Positions 37,657 through 46,177 of a stretch of 64,000 nt of DNA are shown here, piece after piece (position 1 is the stretch's first letter; each line of letters begins with the position of its first letter). Origin of the DNA: an uncultured Lachnospiraceae bacterium. Lineage in GTDB: Bacteria; Bacillota; Clostridia; Lachnospirales; Lachnospiraceae. The position numbers were made by a program, and so were the translations under genes. Location of the stretch: contig CANQNN010000010.1 of assembly GCA_947625205.1 (NCBI GenBank), forward strand, positions 24,914 to 88,913. Reading direction: 5' to 3'. The notes beneath the pieces were generated by a model. That model was not told the origin of the DNA and did not search any database. It saw only the letters and a list, made by a program, of their open reading frames with translations.

Positions 37657-38643
37657 ATGGGAAGAAGAAATAGAAATGGTGTTAGAAAAGAGAGAATCAT
37701 TATGCTGGCGACATCCGTACTTGTGCTGACAGTACTGACGGTGACAGGCGTTTTCGTGAAGAGAAGCAACACGGCGGAGCGGGAAGATTATGTGGTAGAT
37801 TTTGAAGCGATCGAACAGGGAGCGGATATGACGGCTGAAAACATGTTGTCCGGTGATGAACTGGATACCCTGTTTGCGGAGGTGGGAACAGATGACCTTG
37901 ATTATGATCCCGCCTTTCAGGAAGCCAATTCCCAGAATGTAGAGAATACCAACGGCAGCTTCGCCGCTGGACAGACAGCGGAAGAAACCGATGGTGCAAA
38001 CGCAGAATCGGCAGAGCAAAAGTCCGGGAGTGAGAACGGCGGGGAAACGGACCAGACGCCGCAGGAGGATACTTCAAAAGATACAAAAAAGAATACCAAA
38101 AAGGATACCGCGGTACAGACCGGGGAAGAACAGGAAGGTATGTTTGACGAGACGGTAGACACCGCTCGGGCAGCCGGAGAGCCGACAGCAGAGGAGGCAA
38201 TTTCGACAACGGTACAGCCGGTCCTCGATTTTCATGAGGAAGACGGGCTGGTATGGCCGATCGTGGGAGATGTGCTGATCAATTACAGTATGGACAAGAC
38301 TATCTATTTTCCGACGCTGCAGCAGTACAAATATAATCCCGCCATTGTCATAGCGGCTTCACAGGGCGCAGAAATCACAGCGGCAGCAGCCGGACGGGTA
38401 AATTCTGTGGGATACGACCGCGTGATCGGAAACAATGTGGTTATGGATCTGGGTAACGGTTACGAGCTGACATACGGACAGCTTGAAAATATCACAGTGT
38501 CCGAAGGAAGTTATGTGAGTGTGGGCGACATCATCGGCACCGTGGCGTCACCGACGAAGTATTACAGCCTGGAAGGAACAAACGTATATTTTAAGCTGAC
38601 TAAGGACGGCGAGCCGGTCAACCCTATGAGCCAGCTGCAGTAA
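37657..38643 (+). CDS. spoIIQ: Degenerate M23 (LytM) protein, probable SpoIIQ
   Basis: 328 residues: short basic N-terminus, one membrane helix (MLATSVLVLTVLTVTGVFV), a ~150-residue acidic/Lys low-complexity linker, then a LytM domain (about 200-328). The zinc ligands are gone: the usual HxxxD site is replaced by YKYNPAIVIAA, the YAHL site by TYGQLENI, and the HLHFE site by NVYFKLTK. SpoIIQ of the forespore binds SpoIIIAH in the mother cell and joins the two membranes during engulfment; it needs the fold, not catalysis, in Bacillus. Position after spoIID supports the call. ATG 37657 follows AGGAGG by nine bases; longer in-frame starts lack such a site. Confidence 0.8.
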   Translation: MGRRNRNGVRKERIIMLATSVLVLTVLTVTGVFVKRSNTAEREDYVVDFEAIEQGADMTAENMLSGDELDTLFAEVGTDDLDYDPAFQEANSQNVENTNGSFAAGQTAEETDGANAESAEQKSGSENGGETDQTPQEDTSKDTKKNTKKDTAVQTGEEQEGMFDETVDTARAAGEPTAEEAISTTVQPVLDFHEEDGLVWPIVGDVLINYSMDKTIYFPTLQQYKYNPAIVIAASQGAEITAAAAGRVNSVGYDRVIGNNVVMDLGNGYELTYGQLENITVSEGSYVSVGDIIGTVASPTKYYSLEGTNVYFKLTKDGEPVNPMSQLQ

Positions 38644-38715
38644 TGAGCAGATGCAAACGGGCTGTAACGGTGCGGCTGCACAGAATACGCAGCCGCAGAC
38701 AGAATGGAGATAAAT

Positions 38716-39900
38716 ATGCTAGTTATCACACATGGCAATATTAAAACGATGGAAGACAGAAATTATGAGGACGGGTATATCCGGATCGAGGAAGGAAAGA
38801 TCACGGCGATAGGAGACATGAGCGAATGTGATGCCGGCGCGCTTTTATCCGGCGACGGCACACAGGTGATCGATGCCAAAGGAAATCTTGTTATGCCCGG
38901 CATTATCGAGGCTCATTGCCATATGGGGATCACGGAGGAAAAGAAAGGGATGGAGGGGGACGACTGTAACGAGACGGTCGACCCCGTCACGCCTTATCTG
39001 CGCGCCGTCGATGCTATCAATCCAATGGACGATGCCTTTCACGATGCGTTAAAGGCGGGCATAACAGCGGCTATGATCGGACCGGGAAGCTCTAATGTGG
39101 TGGGCGGTCAATTTGCGTTTGTCAAAACACACGGCAGATGTATCGACCAGATGATAGTCAAGGCGCCGGCCGCGATGAAGGTTGCGTTCGGGGAAAATCC
39201 GAAAGTCAATTATTCAGGACAGAATGTTTCTCCCGTTACCCGTATGTCTATTGCGGCAAAGCTCAGAGAGGAGCTCATGAAAGCGAAGGCATATGAGAGG
39301 AAGCGACGTGAAAACCCCGGTGAAGAACCGGATTTTAGGTATGAGTGCTGGCTGCCCGTACTCAGGGGAGAGATCCCGTTAAAGGCGCATGCGCACAGGG
39401 CGGACGATATTCTCACAGCAGTGCGTATCGCAAAAGAATTTGGGCTTAAAATGACGCTCGATCACTGCAGCGAGGGACATCTTATTATAGAAGAGCTTAA
39501 GGAAGCGGGATTTCCTGCGATCGTGGGGCCGGATATGGCAAGCCGCAATAAGATAGAGGTGCGCAATATGGCATTTAAAACCGTGGGGCAGTTAAGCGAA
39601 AACGGAATCCTTACCGCTGTTACAACGGATCATCCGGTATCCAGGATCCAGTTCCTGCCGATCTGCGCCGGCCTGGCTGTCAAGGAAGGTATGTCTATGG
39701 AGGACGGATTTAGGTCCATCACTATCAATGCCGCCAAAATATGCGGCGTCGATGACCGTATGGGAAGCCTTGCCGTGGGAAAAGACGGAAACGTTGCGAT
39801 CTTTAACGGTAACCCGATGGAGGTCTTTACAAGAACGCTCTGTACGATCATTGAAGGAAATATTGTATATTATGATGAAGAATGCGGACTTTTGTGTTAA
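38716..39900 (+). CDS. Metal-dependent amidohydrolase (imidazolonepropionase-like)
   Basis: 394-residue cytoplasmic TIM-barrel hydrolase. Metal ligands: His67 and His69 in EAHCHMGI, KAHAHR (about 230), LDHCSEGH (about 252), and the Asp in TTDHP (about 303). The Gly-rich GPGSSNVVGG loop and the C-terminal MGSLAVGKDGNVAIFNGNP place it with the imidazolonepropionase/prolidase-like amidohydrolases found widely in Clostridia. Substrate unknown; no histidine-degradation genes are nearby, so hutI is not supported. ATG 38716 has GGAG seven bases upstream; an in-frame ATG 12 bases earlier overlaps that site. Confidence 0.87.
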   Translation: MLVITHGNIKTMEDRNYEDGYIRIEEGKITAIGDMSECDAGALLSGDGTQVIDAKGNLVMPGIIEAHCHMGITEEKKGMEGDDCNETVDPVTPYLRAVDAINPMDDAFHDALKAGITAAMIGPGSSNVVGGQFAFVKTHGRCIDQMIVKAPAAMKVAFGENPKVNYSGQNVSPVTRMSIAAKLREELMKAKAYERKRRENPGEEPDFRYECWLPVLRGEIPLKAHAHRADDILTAVRIAKEFGLKMTLDHCSEGHLIIEELKEAGFPAIVGPDMASRNKIEVRNMAFKTVGQLSENGILTAVTTDHPVSRIQFLPICAGLAVKEGMSMEDGFRSITINAAKICGVDDRMGSLAVGKDGNVAIFNGNPMEVFTRTLCTIIEGNIVYYDEECGLLC

Positions 39901-39920
39901 GATATTCAAGTAAGTATACT
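39892..39920 (+). promoter_or_regulatory. Putative promoter of the GH9-like lipoprotein gene
   Basis: TTGTGT (39892-39897), 17-base spacer, TATACT (39915-39920), overlapping the end of the amidohydrolase gene. Confidence 0.4.
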
Positions 39921-39948
39921 TTATTTTCCGAAGAGAGTTATGCACTGC

Positions 39949-41535
39949 ATGAAAAAAATACACAGTAAAAAAATCATTTCTATATTGCTTATTGCCGCTC
40001 TGCTTACAGGGTGCGCCTTTGCACCGGAATATTCCTTCGGTGATCCGCCGGAGAACGATGATGAAAATTCTTTTACTACACTCGGCCTGGCGCCGGAGTT
40101 TGATTATGAGGTGCCGGAGAGTCTGCCTAGCATCCTGGTGGATCAGCTGGGCTATCCGGCAGACGGTAGCAAGATAGCCGTTTTCTGCGGCGAATCTCTT
40201 CCCGATACTTTTACGATCATAGATGCGGATACCGGAGAGAGCGTATACACCGGCCAAATAGAGCAGAAAGGGTATGACGGGGAGAACGGCGTTTACGTCA
40301 GCTACGGAGATTTTACACCGTTCAGGATATATGGCACATACTACATATCGGCATCGGTCATCGGACGATCCTACACGTTCAGGATCGCACAGAATCCGTA
40401 CAGAGAATTGTATGATGTGGCGCTTAAGCAGTACTATTATAATCGCTGCGGACTGACACTGTCTTCAGAATTGGCGGGGAATGCAGCGCATAATGCCTGC
40501 CATACCAGAGAGGCACAGATGAAAGAAGAGGCGTCTGTCAAGATGGACGTATCGGGCGGATGGCACGTGGACGAAGACGCAACACGAAGCGTCACGATAG
40601 GATGCAGTACAGTAAATCACCTGTTACTGGCATACGAGCTTTTTGGGGATGTGTTTGACGATGATACGGGAATCCCCGAGAGCGGAAACGATATTCCGGA
40701 TATTCTGGACGAAGTGAAGTATGAGATAGACTGGCTCCTTAAAATGCAGGATTCCAGAAGCGGCGCGGTGTATTCTTCGGTCAGCAGCGCCGACAGTATG
40801 ACGCTGGGTTATCTGCTCTATATTGATCCGGTCACGATGGATGCAACGATTCAGTTTGCAGCGACAATGGCGAAGTTCAGTTATCTATATCAGAATTATG
40901 ACAGAGCGTTTGCGACCCGGTGCTTGCAGGCGGCGGACAGGGCATACCGCTATGCGGGGCAATATCTGGGGGACGTGTCGCCGGAGGAATATTTCTATGC
41001 GTCCACGGAGCTTTACCGGGCTACGGGAAGCTACGGATACCATAATGCGGTCAAGAACTATCTGCAGCAGAATCCGGTAGAGGATATGCAGGACAACTAT
41101 GTATTCTGGGGATGCGTGACTTATCTTTCCACCAGGCAGAAGGTTGATACGAATCTGTGCGCCGATCTGATCAAGGTCCTGATGCTGGAGGGAGAGCGGA
41201 TCTCTTATGCTTCCAAGAATTCCAAATTTCTCGTGTGTGTGGATGAGCAGAATGGCGGAAGGGAAGAACTGCTTAGAGAGATAACACGTCTGGCGGTGGT
41301 GGACCATATCATTACCAATCATGAATATGCGACGGTACTTCAGAACCAGCTGCATTATCTGCTAGGCCGCAATCTGCAGTCGATCAGCTATCTAAACGAA
41401 GCCGGAAGCCGTAACTATGCGGACATTGATGAGAATCAGGGAATCATGAATCAGGTTGAGCTGAATGCGGAGCTTGTACTGATGATGAGTTCCATTATGG
41501 AAGAATTGAATCTGGCGGGCAATCATACCGGATAA
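39949..41535 (+). CDS. GH9-like lipoprotein with altered catalytic motifs
   Basis: 528 residues. Lipoprotein signal MKKIHSKKIISILLIAALLT with a good lipobox (LLTGC). An N-terminal Ig-like domain of GH9 cellulases follows (ILVDQLGYPADGSKIAVF), then an (alpha/alpha)6 barrel. In active GH9 enzymes the catalytic Asp pair sits in GGWYDAGD; here the segment is GGWHVDEDATRSV. The C-terminal PHHR motif and the general-acid Glu before the NA motif are not visible: LLGRNLQSISYL is followed by QVELNAELV without them. So it looks like a carbohydrate-binding or inactive relative, or an enzyme with another specificity. ATG 39940 is an alternative start, but GAGAG is too close to it. Confidence 0.75.
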   Translation: MKKIHSKKIISILLIAALLTGCAFAPEYSFGDPPENDDENSFTTLGLAPEFDYEVPESLPSILVDQLGYPADGSKIAVFCGESLPDTFTIIDADTGESVYTGQIEQKGYDGENGVYVSYGDFTPFRIYGTYYISASVIGRSYTFRIAQNPYRELYDVALKQYYYNRCGLTLSSELAGNAAHNACHTREAQMKEEASVKMDVSGGWHVDEDATRSVTIGCSTVNHLLLAYELFGDVFDDDTGIPESGNDIPDILDEVKYEIDWLLKMQDSRSGAVYSSVSSADSMTLGYLLYIDPVTMDATIQFAATMAKFSYLYQNYDRAFATRCLQAADRAYRYAGQYLGDVSPEEYFYASTELYRATGSYGYHNAVKNYLQQNPVEDMQDNYVFWGCVTYLSTRQKVDTNLCADLIKVLMLEGERISYASKNSKFLVCVDEQNGGREELLREITRLAVVDHIITNHEYATVLQNQLHYLLGRNLQSISYLNEAGSRNYADIDENQGIMNQVELNAELVLMMSSIMEELNLAGNHTG

Positions 41536-41553
41536 ACAAAGAAGCGCAAGTAA

Positions 41554-42288
41554 TCATACCAGCTCCTGGTTTTTTATGTAATTTTCTGTGATGATCCTAC
41601 GCACATCCGAGCTTACGCTCCGCTTCTGTTCTCTATCCAGATCCCTTACATAGATAGGTTTTGCATACTCGATCACTACATGCGCCTTTTTGATCTTAGG
41701 CAGATGATTCTCCCAGATCGCACCGGCATTGTTAATGCTCATGGGTACAATGGGACAGCCGGTCTTCTCGGCGATCTTAAAGCTGCCGTTATGAAATTCC
41801 AGCAGCGGTTCGTCTGTCCGGTTGCGTGTACCCTCGGGGAAGATACAGATCGATATGCCCGATTTTATTTTCTCTATAGCGGCCAGGATCGACTGCATAC
41901 CGGCTTTGATATCACTTCTGTCCAGGAAGATGCAGTGCAGATATTTCATCCATGTGCTCAGAGACGGAACGTGCAGCATTCCCACCTTGGCCATATATCC
42001 GGTGGGTCTCGGCACGCGCACGTAGGTCATAATGATGTCGAAATAACTTCTGTGATTTCCAATATACAAAACAGCCTCGTCTTTCGGAACATTCTCTTCA
42101 CCGATCACGGTCACGGAAACGCCGGATAGAAAAAGAACGACCCGGAACGCCCAGTTGACGATCGCCAGCGAGCTACGGTCCTTGACGCCCGGATTAAACC
42201 GGCCGATAATAAACTCCACAAACTGGATCGGCAGGCTCACGATCAGAAACACCACTACGAATATCGCAACCAGAGTAACACGTATCAT
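41554..42288 (-). CDS. plsC: 1-acyl-sn-glycerol-3-phosphate acyltransferase (PlsC family)
   Basis: Membrane-associated enzyme that makes phosphatidic acid from lysophosphatidic acid. 244 residues: two N-terminal hydrophobic segments (VTLVAIFVVVFLIVSLPIQF; AFRVVLFLSGVSVTVI), the catalytic HX4D motif in GNHRSYFD, the FLDRSDIKAG loop, and the substrate motif FPEGTRNR. AGGATGG precedes the ATG on the minus strand. It is convergent with the GH9-like gene, 18 bases apart. The family also contains acyltransferases for other lysophospholipids, so the exact acceptor is not certain. Confidence 0.9.
   Translation of the reverse strand: MIRVTLVAIFVVVFLIVSLPIQFVEFIIGRFNPGVKDRSSLAIVNWAFRVVLFLSGVSVTVIGEENVPKDEAVLYIGNHRSYFDIIMTYVRVPRPTGYMAKVGMLHVPSLSTWMKYLHCIFLDRSDIKAGMQSILAAIEKIKSGISICIFPEGTRNRTDEPLLEFHNGSFKIAEKTGCPIVPMSINNAGAIWENHLPKIKKAHVVIEYAKPIYVRDLDREQKRSVSSDVRRIITENYIKNQELV
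41558..41575 (+). terminator. Possible short terminator after the GH9-like gene
   Basis: ACCAG-CTC-CTGGT followed by T5, located inside the 3' end of the opposing plsC. The stem is only five bases. Confidence 0.35.
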
Positions 42289-42329
42289 ATCATAACCATC
42301 CTATTACATTTTTGTTGATACTCCTCTTT

Positions 42330-42358
42330 AGTATATAGGCTGCCAACATAATAATCAA
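42330..42358 (-). promoter_or_regulatory. Sigma-A promoter of plsC
   Basis: On the minus strand TTGATT (42353-42358), 17-base spacer, TATACT (42330-42335), about 40 bases before the ATG. Confidence 0.6.
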
Positions 42359-42425
42359 TAGGAATAGACTACACTTTTTCATAATAAATTAGGTAATAAG
42401 CAATCAATTAGCAAGAGGTCGGTTT

Positions 42426-42854
42426 ATGAACAGATTATATGAGTGGCGCAAAAGGATCGTAAGTATCTGCCTGGTCTGCCTGATGTGCGCGGCTGTGTAC
42501 GCATGCGGTGAAAAACAGGATACGATGAAGAAGATAAAGGATCTGGAATGTACGGTCATTCCGGAGGAGAATCTGCCGGAAGAACTATTAGACATGATTG
42601 AAGAAAAAAAAGAAAATGCGTTTAAGATAACATTTGAGGATCAGGGATTTCTCTATATCTGCATTGGGTACGGCACGCAGCAAACAGGCGGATACAGTAT
42701 AGCGCTGAATGATCTGTATGAGACGTCCAACGCGGTTTATGTGGATACGAATCTAATCGGGCCGTCACCGGAGGAAAAGGGCAATCCCGTGGCCAGTTAT
42801 CCGTACATAGTCATTAAGACGGAATTTATTGACAAACCCGTGGTGTTTGATTAA
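42426..42854 (+). CDS. Small lipoprotein with PrcB C-terminal-like domain
   Basis: 142 residues. Basic start and hydrophobic signal (IVSICLVCLMCAAVYA) end at Cys27 in VYACGEK, a plausible lipobox. A short acidic helix follows. The second half reads YICIGYGTQQTGGYSIALND, then VDTNLIGPSPEE and ASYPYIVIKTEF, matching the pattern of the PrcB C-terminal domain (TGGYSI, then YPYxVIK), a small beta domain in surface proteins of Clostridia and in a Treponema protease complex. Function unknown. AAGAGG precedes the ATG. Monocistronic, with a hairpin after it; divergent from plsC. Confidence 0.78.
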   Translation: MNRLYEWRKRIVSICLVCLMCAAVYACGEKQDTMKKIKDLECTVIPEENLPEELLDMIEEKKENAFKITFEDQGFLYICIGYGTQQTGGYSIALNDLYETSNAVYVDTNLIGPSPEEKGNPVASYPYIVIKTEFIDKPVVFD

Positions 42855-42877
42855 GATCGCTTACGCCTGCCCCGAAA

Positions 42878-42902
42878 CCGGCTGACATAAGCCGGCTGTT
42901 TT
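42878..42902 (+). terminator. Terminator after the PrcB-like lipoprotein gene
   Basis: Stem CCGGCT / AGCCGG with a six-base loop (42878-42895), then CTG and T4. Confidence 0.6.
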
Positions 42903-42917
42903 CTGCAGACAAAAGAA

Positions 42918-42946
42918 TTGGCGTACGGATGCATTTGTGATAATAT
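42918..42946 (+). promoter_or_regulatory. Putative promoter of the pyrC-pyrK-pyrD operon
   Basis: TTGGCG (42918-42923), 17-base spacer, extended -10 TGATAATAT (42938-42946). The leader to ATG 42993 would be about 40 bases, too short for a PyrR-type attenuator, and none is seen. Confidence 0.5.
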
Positions 42947-42992
42947 TGTAATTGACAATAATCTGTTGCCACAACTTACAGGACGGGAAAAT

Positions 42993-44315
42993 ATGTTACT
43001 TAGAAACGGTTATTTGATCGATCCGGCATCGGGCACGGAAGGTTACAGAGACATTCTGATAGAGGACGGAAAGGTCGCACGCATTATGCCGCGGGGTGGA
43101 TATGCCGCCGGGCAGGATCAAACGGAAAACAGACATGATGCGGCGTCTGCAGGCAGCGGGGATGCGAAGGATCTCGACTTACACGGACAGATCGTTGCCC
43201 CGGGATTAGTGGATGTGCATGTACATTTCAGGGACCCCGGCTTTACCTATAAGGAAGATATTTATACCGGCGCGAAAGCTGCCGCCAGGGGAGGATTTAC
43301 ATCGGTGGTGCTGATGGCAAACACATGCCCGGCGGTAGATAATGTAGAGACGCTTGCCTATGTGATCGATAAGGGTAAAGAGACGGATATTCATGTATAT
43401 ACCTGTGCGAATGTCACGGTGGGCCTTCAGGGCAGGCAGTTGACCGATATGGAGACACTTGGCAGAATGGGCGCTGTGGGTTTTACGGATGACGGGATCC
43501 CACTGACGGATGACGGTCTCCTCCGGGAAGCGCTGCGGCGCGCTGCGGCGTGCGGCCGGCCTGTCAGCCTGCATGAAGAGAATCCTGAACTGATCCGGAA
43601 TAACGGCATCAATGCCGGAAAAGCATCAGCGCATTACGGGATAGGCGGCTCTCCCAGAGAGGCGGAAATATCTATGGTAGAGAGAGATCTGCGTATTGCC
43701 GTGGAGGAGGAAGCCGACCTGTCCATTCAGCATATCAGCACCAGGGAGGCTGTGGAACTGGTGCGGAAGGCGAAGAAAAAAAGCAGCCACATCTATGCGG
43801 AGGCTGCGCCGCATCATTTTACGCTGACTGAGGATGCAGTCATCGCGCACGGATCACTGGCAAAGATGAATCCGCCGCTTCGTGAAGAAGCCGATCGTCT
43901 TGCCATTATAGAAGGACTTAAGGACGGCACGATCGATATGATCGCAACAGACCATGCGCCCCACAGCGCCGGGGAGAAAGCCAAACCCCTGACAGAAGCG
44001 CCAAGCGGCATTATCGGGTTGGAGACATCGCTGTCTCTCGGCATACGTGAACTGGTGAACAAGGGTTATCTGACGATGGCGCAGTTAATGTATAAGATGA
44101 GTACATCGCCGGCGAAGCTGTACCGTCTGGACGCCGGTTACGTGTCTGAGGGCGGTCCGGCCGACCTGGTGGTGTTTGATCCCCGTAAAGAGTGGACGGT
44201 GAAGGATTTTGCATCTAAATCTGCCAACTCGCCGTTTATCGGTGAAAAAATGCCCGGCGTGATCAGCTATACGATCTGCGGCGGTAGGATCGTGTATGAC
44301 GGTGGCGATAACTGA
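42993..44315 (+). CDS. pyrC: Dihydroorotase
   Basis: Zinc enzyme of pyrimidine synthesis closing carbamoyl-aspartate to dihydroorotate; 440 residues, the long (type I) form typical of Firmicutes. Metal and catalytic motifs: His76 and His78 in VDVHVHFRDPG, TDDGIPLTDDGLL, SLHEENPEL, QHISTREAVELV, and the catalytic Asp in IATDHAPHS. Residues 35-60 form an extra hydrophilic insertion (Ala/Gly/Gln-rich). ATG 42993 follows GACGGGA; an upstream in-frame ATG-less extension to 42918 would include the promoter. First gene of a pyrC-pyrK-pyrD group; pyrB, pyrE and pyrF are not in this window. Confidence 0.95.
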   Translation: MLLRNGYLIDPASGTEGYRDILIEDGKVARIMPRGGYAAGQDQTENRHDAASAGSGDAKDLDLHGQIVAPGLVDVHVHFRDPGFTYKEDIYTGAKAAARGGFTSVVLMANTCPAVDNVETLAYVIDKGKETDIHVYTCANVTVGLQGRQLTDMETLGRMGAVGFTDDGIPLTDDGLLREALRRAAACGRPVSLHEENPELIRNNGINAGKASAHYGIGGSPREAEISMVERDLRIAVEEEADLSIQHISTREAVELVRKAKKKSSHIYAEAAPHHFTLTEDAVIAHGSLAKMNPPLREEADRLAIIEGLKDGTIDMIATDHAPHSAGEKAKPLTEAPSGIIGLETSLSLGIRELVNKGYLTMAQLMYKMSTSPAKLYRLDAGYVSEGGPADLVVFDPRKEWTVKDFASKSANSPFIGEKMPGVISYTICGGRIVYDGGDN

Positions 44316-44398
44316 CAGATATTCAGCCAGACGGCGCCGGCATAACAGGATAAGGCGGATATAAAGCACATAAGCAGATAATGTTACAGAAGGAAAGA

Positions 44399-44424
44399 GG
44401 GCAGTCAGAATGGGCAGTCAGAAT
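44399..44424. repeat. 13-bp tandem duplication over the pyrK start codon
   Basis: GGGCAGTCAGAAT occurs twice in a row (44399-44411, 44412-44424). It creates a second ATG at 44423 that is out of frame with the real one at 44410. Confidence 0.85.
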
Positions 44425-45198
44425 GTTCGCAGGAAAAAAGTAAAAGCAGTTGTCGTATCGCAGAAACAGATCGCGGACCAGATTTACGATATGTGGCTGG
44501 AAACAGAGCTGGCGCAGGACGCCGGGGCGGGGCAGTTCGTGGCGGTGTATCCGCACGATGCTTCCACATTGCTGCCCAGACCAATCAGCATATGCGAGGT
44601 GGACCGGAAGGCGGGCAGACTGCGGCTTGTATACCGTATCGCCGGAAAGGGGACGGCGGAATTTGCATCGTATGGAAGCGGGGATACGGCGGATGTGCTG
44701 GGAGTACTCGGTAATGGGTTCCCCATAGAGCGCGTGACGGGCAGAAGGGTTGTGATTATGGGTGGCGGCATCGGTATACCGCCTATGCTTGAACTGGCTA
44801 AAGAGCTGGACGCGGACAAGCATATCCTGTTAGGCTATCGCGACCGGGATCTTTTTCTGCAGGATGATATGGCGCGGTACGGCGAGGTGTATATCGCCAC
44901 GGAGGACGGCAGCGTGGGCGTACGGGGCAATGTGATGGACGCGCTGCGTGTTCATGAGCTTTCGGCGGATGTCATCATGGCCTGCGGTCCAATGCCGATG
45001 CTGCGTGCCATAAAGCAGTATGCGCAACAGCAGGGGATAGAGGCATATATTTCCCTGGAGGAGCGGATGGCCTGCGGCGTGGGCGCCTGTCTGGGCTGCG
45101 TGTGCAGGACGAAAAATGTGGATGCACATTCCCATGTGAATAATGCGCGCATCTGTACCGAGGGCCCGGTATTTGATGCGGGAGAGGTGGATATCTGA
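44410..45198 (+). CDS. pyrK: Dihydroorotate dehydrogenase electron-transfer subunit
   Basis: FAD/2Fe-2S subunit that passes electrons from PyrD to NAD+. 262 residues: flavin-binding beta-barrel with RPISICEVD and YRIAGKGTAEF, NAD domain GGGIGIPPMLELAKEL and CGPMPMLRAIK, and the 2Fe-2S loop with Cys222, Cys227, Cys230 (CGVGACLGC) and Cys249. The spacing C-x4-C-x2-C-x18-C is that of PyrK. AGAGGG lies eight bases before ATG 44410. Its TGA overlaps the pyrD ATG by one base (TGATG). A 94-base gap separates it from pyrC. Confidence 0.95.
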   Translation: MGSQNVRRKKVKAVVVSQKQIADQIYDMWLETELAQDAGAGQFVAVYPHDASTLLPRPISICEVDRKAGRLRLVYRIAGKGTAEFASYGSGDTADVLGVLGNGFPIERVTGRRVVIMGGGIGIPPMLELAKELDADKHILLGYRDRDLFLQDDMARYGEVYIATEDGSVGVRGNVMDALRVHELSADVIMACGPMPMLRAIKQYAQQQGIEAYISLEERMACGVGACLGCVCRTKNVDAHSHVNNARICTEGPVFDAGEVDI

Positions 45199-46103
45199 TG
45201 AATACGAAAGTGACGATTGCAGGAGTTACGTTTAAGAATCCCGTTATGACGGCGTCAGGTACGTTCGGTTCGGGAATGGAATACAGTGATTTCGTGGATT
45301 TAAACCGTCTGGGTGCGGTTGTGACCAAGGGCGTTGCTAATGTGCCGTGGCCGGGCAATCCGACGCCACGTGTGGCGGAGACTTACGGAGGCATGCTCAA
45401 TGCTATAGGACTTCAGAATCCGGGCATTGATGTTTTTGTGGAGCGAGATATCCCTTTTCTTAGACAGTATGATACGAGGATCATCGTTAATGTCTGCGGT
45501 AAGACGGTGGACGATTATCTGGAAGTGGTGGAGCGGCTCTCGGATCAGCCCGTGGATATGCTGGAGATCAATGTGTCCTGTCCGAATGTCAAGGAGGGCG
45601 CCATTGCTTTCGGCCAGGAAGCAGGCTGTTTGTATGATATTACTTCGCGGATCAAGAACAGGGCGAAGCAGCCGGTTATTATGAAGCTTAGCCCGAATGT
45701 CACGGACATTACGGAGATGGCAAAGGCGGCGGAAGCTGCGGGCGCAGACGCGCTGTCTCTCATCAATACGATCACAGGTATGAAGATCGATATTCACAGA
45801 CGTAGGTTTGCACTGGCGAATAAGACGGGAGGGCTTTCCGGACCGGCGATCAAACCGGTGGCGGTCCGCATGGTATACCAGGCGGCGCATGCAGTGAAGA
45901 TCCCCATTATTGGTATGGGCGGCATCGCCAATGCGGAGGACGCCGTAGAGTTTCTGCTTGCCGGGGCAAGCGCCGTGGCGGTGGGCGCCATGAATTTTGC
46001 CAATCCCTATGCGACTGCGGAGATCGTGGAGGGCATAGAAGCATATATGATGCGCTACGGCGTAGAAAACGTGGCGGATCTGACGGGCGCAGTCGTTGAA
46101 TGA
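45198..46103 (+). CDS. pyrD: Dihydroorotate dehydrogenase, class 1B catalytic subunit
   Basis: FMN enzyme oxidising dihydroorotate to orotate, using NAD+ through PyrK. 301 residues. Motifs: PVMTASGTFGSG, GLQNPGIDVF, NVSCPNVKEG with active-site Cys128 (class 1 enzymes use Cys), KLSPNVTDI, and the phosphate loop GMGGIANAEDA with GASAVAVGA. The coupling to pyrK by a TGATG overlap confirms the heterotetrameric class 1B form. Last gene of the pyr group; a sporulation gene with its own promoter follows. Confidence 0.96.
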   Translation: MNTKVTIAGVTFKNPVMTASGTFGSGMEYSDFVDLNRLGAVVTKGVANVPWPGNPTPRVAETYGGMLNAIGLQNPGIDVFVERDIPFLRQYDTRIIVNVCGKTVDDYLEVVERLSDQPVDMLEINVSCPNVKEGAIAFGQEAGCLYDITSRIKNRAKQPVIMKLSPNVTDITEMAKAAEAAGADALSLINTITGMKIDIHRRRFALANKTGGLSGPAIKPVAVRMVYQAAHAVKIPIIGMGGIANAEDAVEFLLAGASAVAVGAMNFANPYATAEIVEGIEAYMMRYGVENVADLTGAVVE

Positions 46104-46116
46104 CGGAAAATAAGAC

Positions 46117-46145
46117 TCATATACAACCTTTGTGCGGCATACACT
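46117..46145 (+). promoter_or_regulatory. Putative sigma-E promoter of the sipL-like gene
   Basis: TCATATA (46117-46123), 14-base spacer, CATACACT (46138-46145). The -10 fits the sigma-E consensus CATACAnT at every defined position except one-base ambiguity, and the -35 fits kmATATT at six of seven. A 13-base palindrome TATACTAAGTATA follows at 46146-46158. Confidence 0.55.
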
Positions 46146-46177
46146 TATACTAAGTATACGCATGGAGGTTTATTTTT

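Noticed and set aside
38716..39900. Imidazolonepropionase (hutI)
   Set aside because: The fold fits, but no other histidine-degradation gene is near and substrate residues cannot be confirmed.
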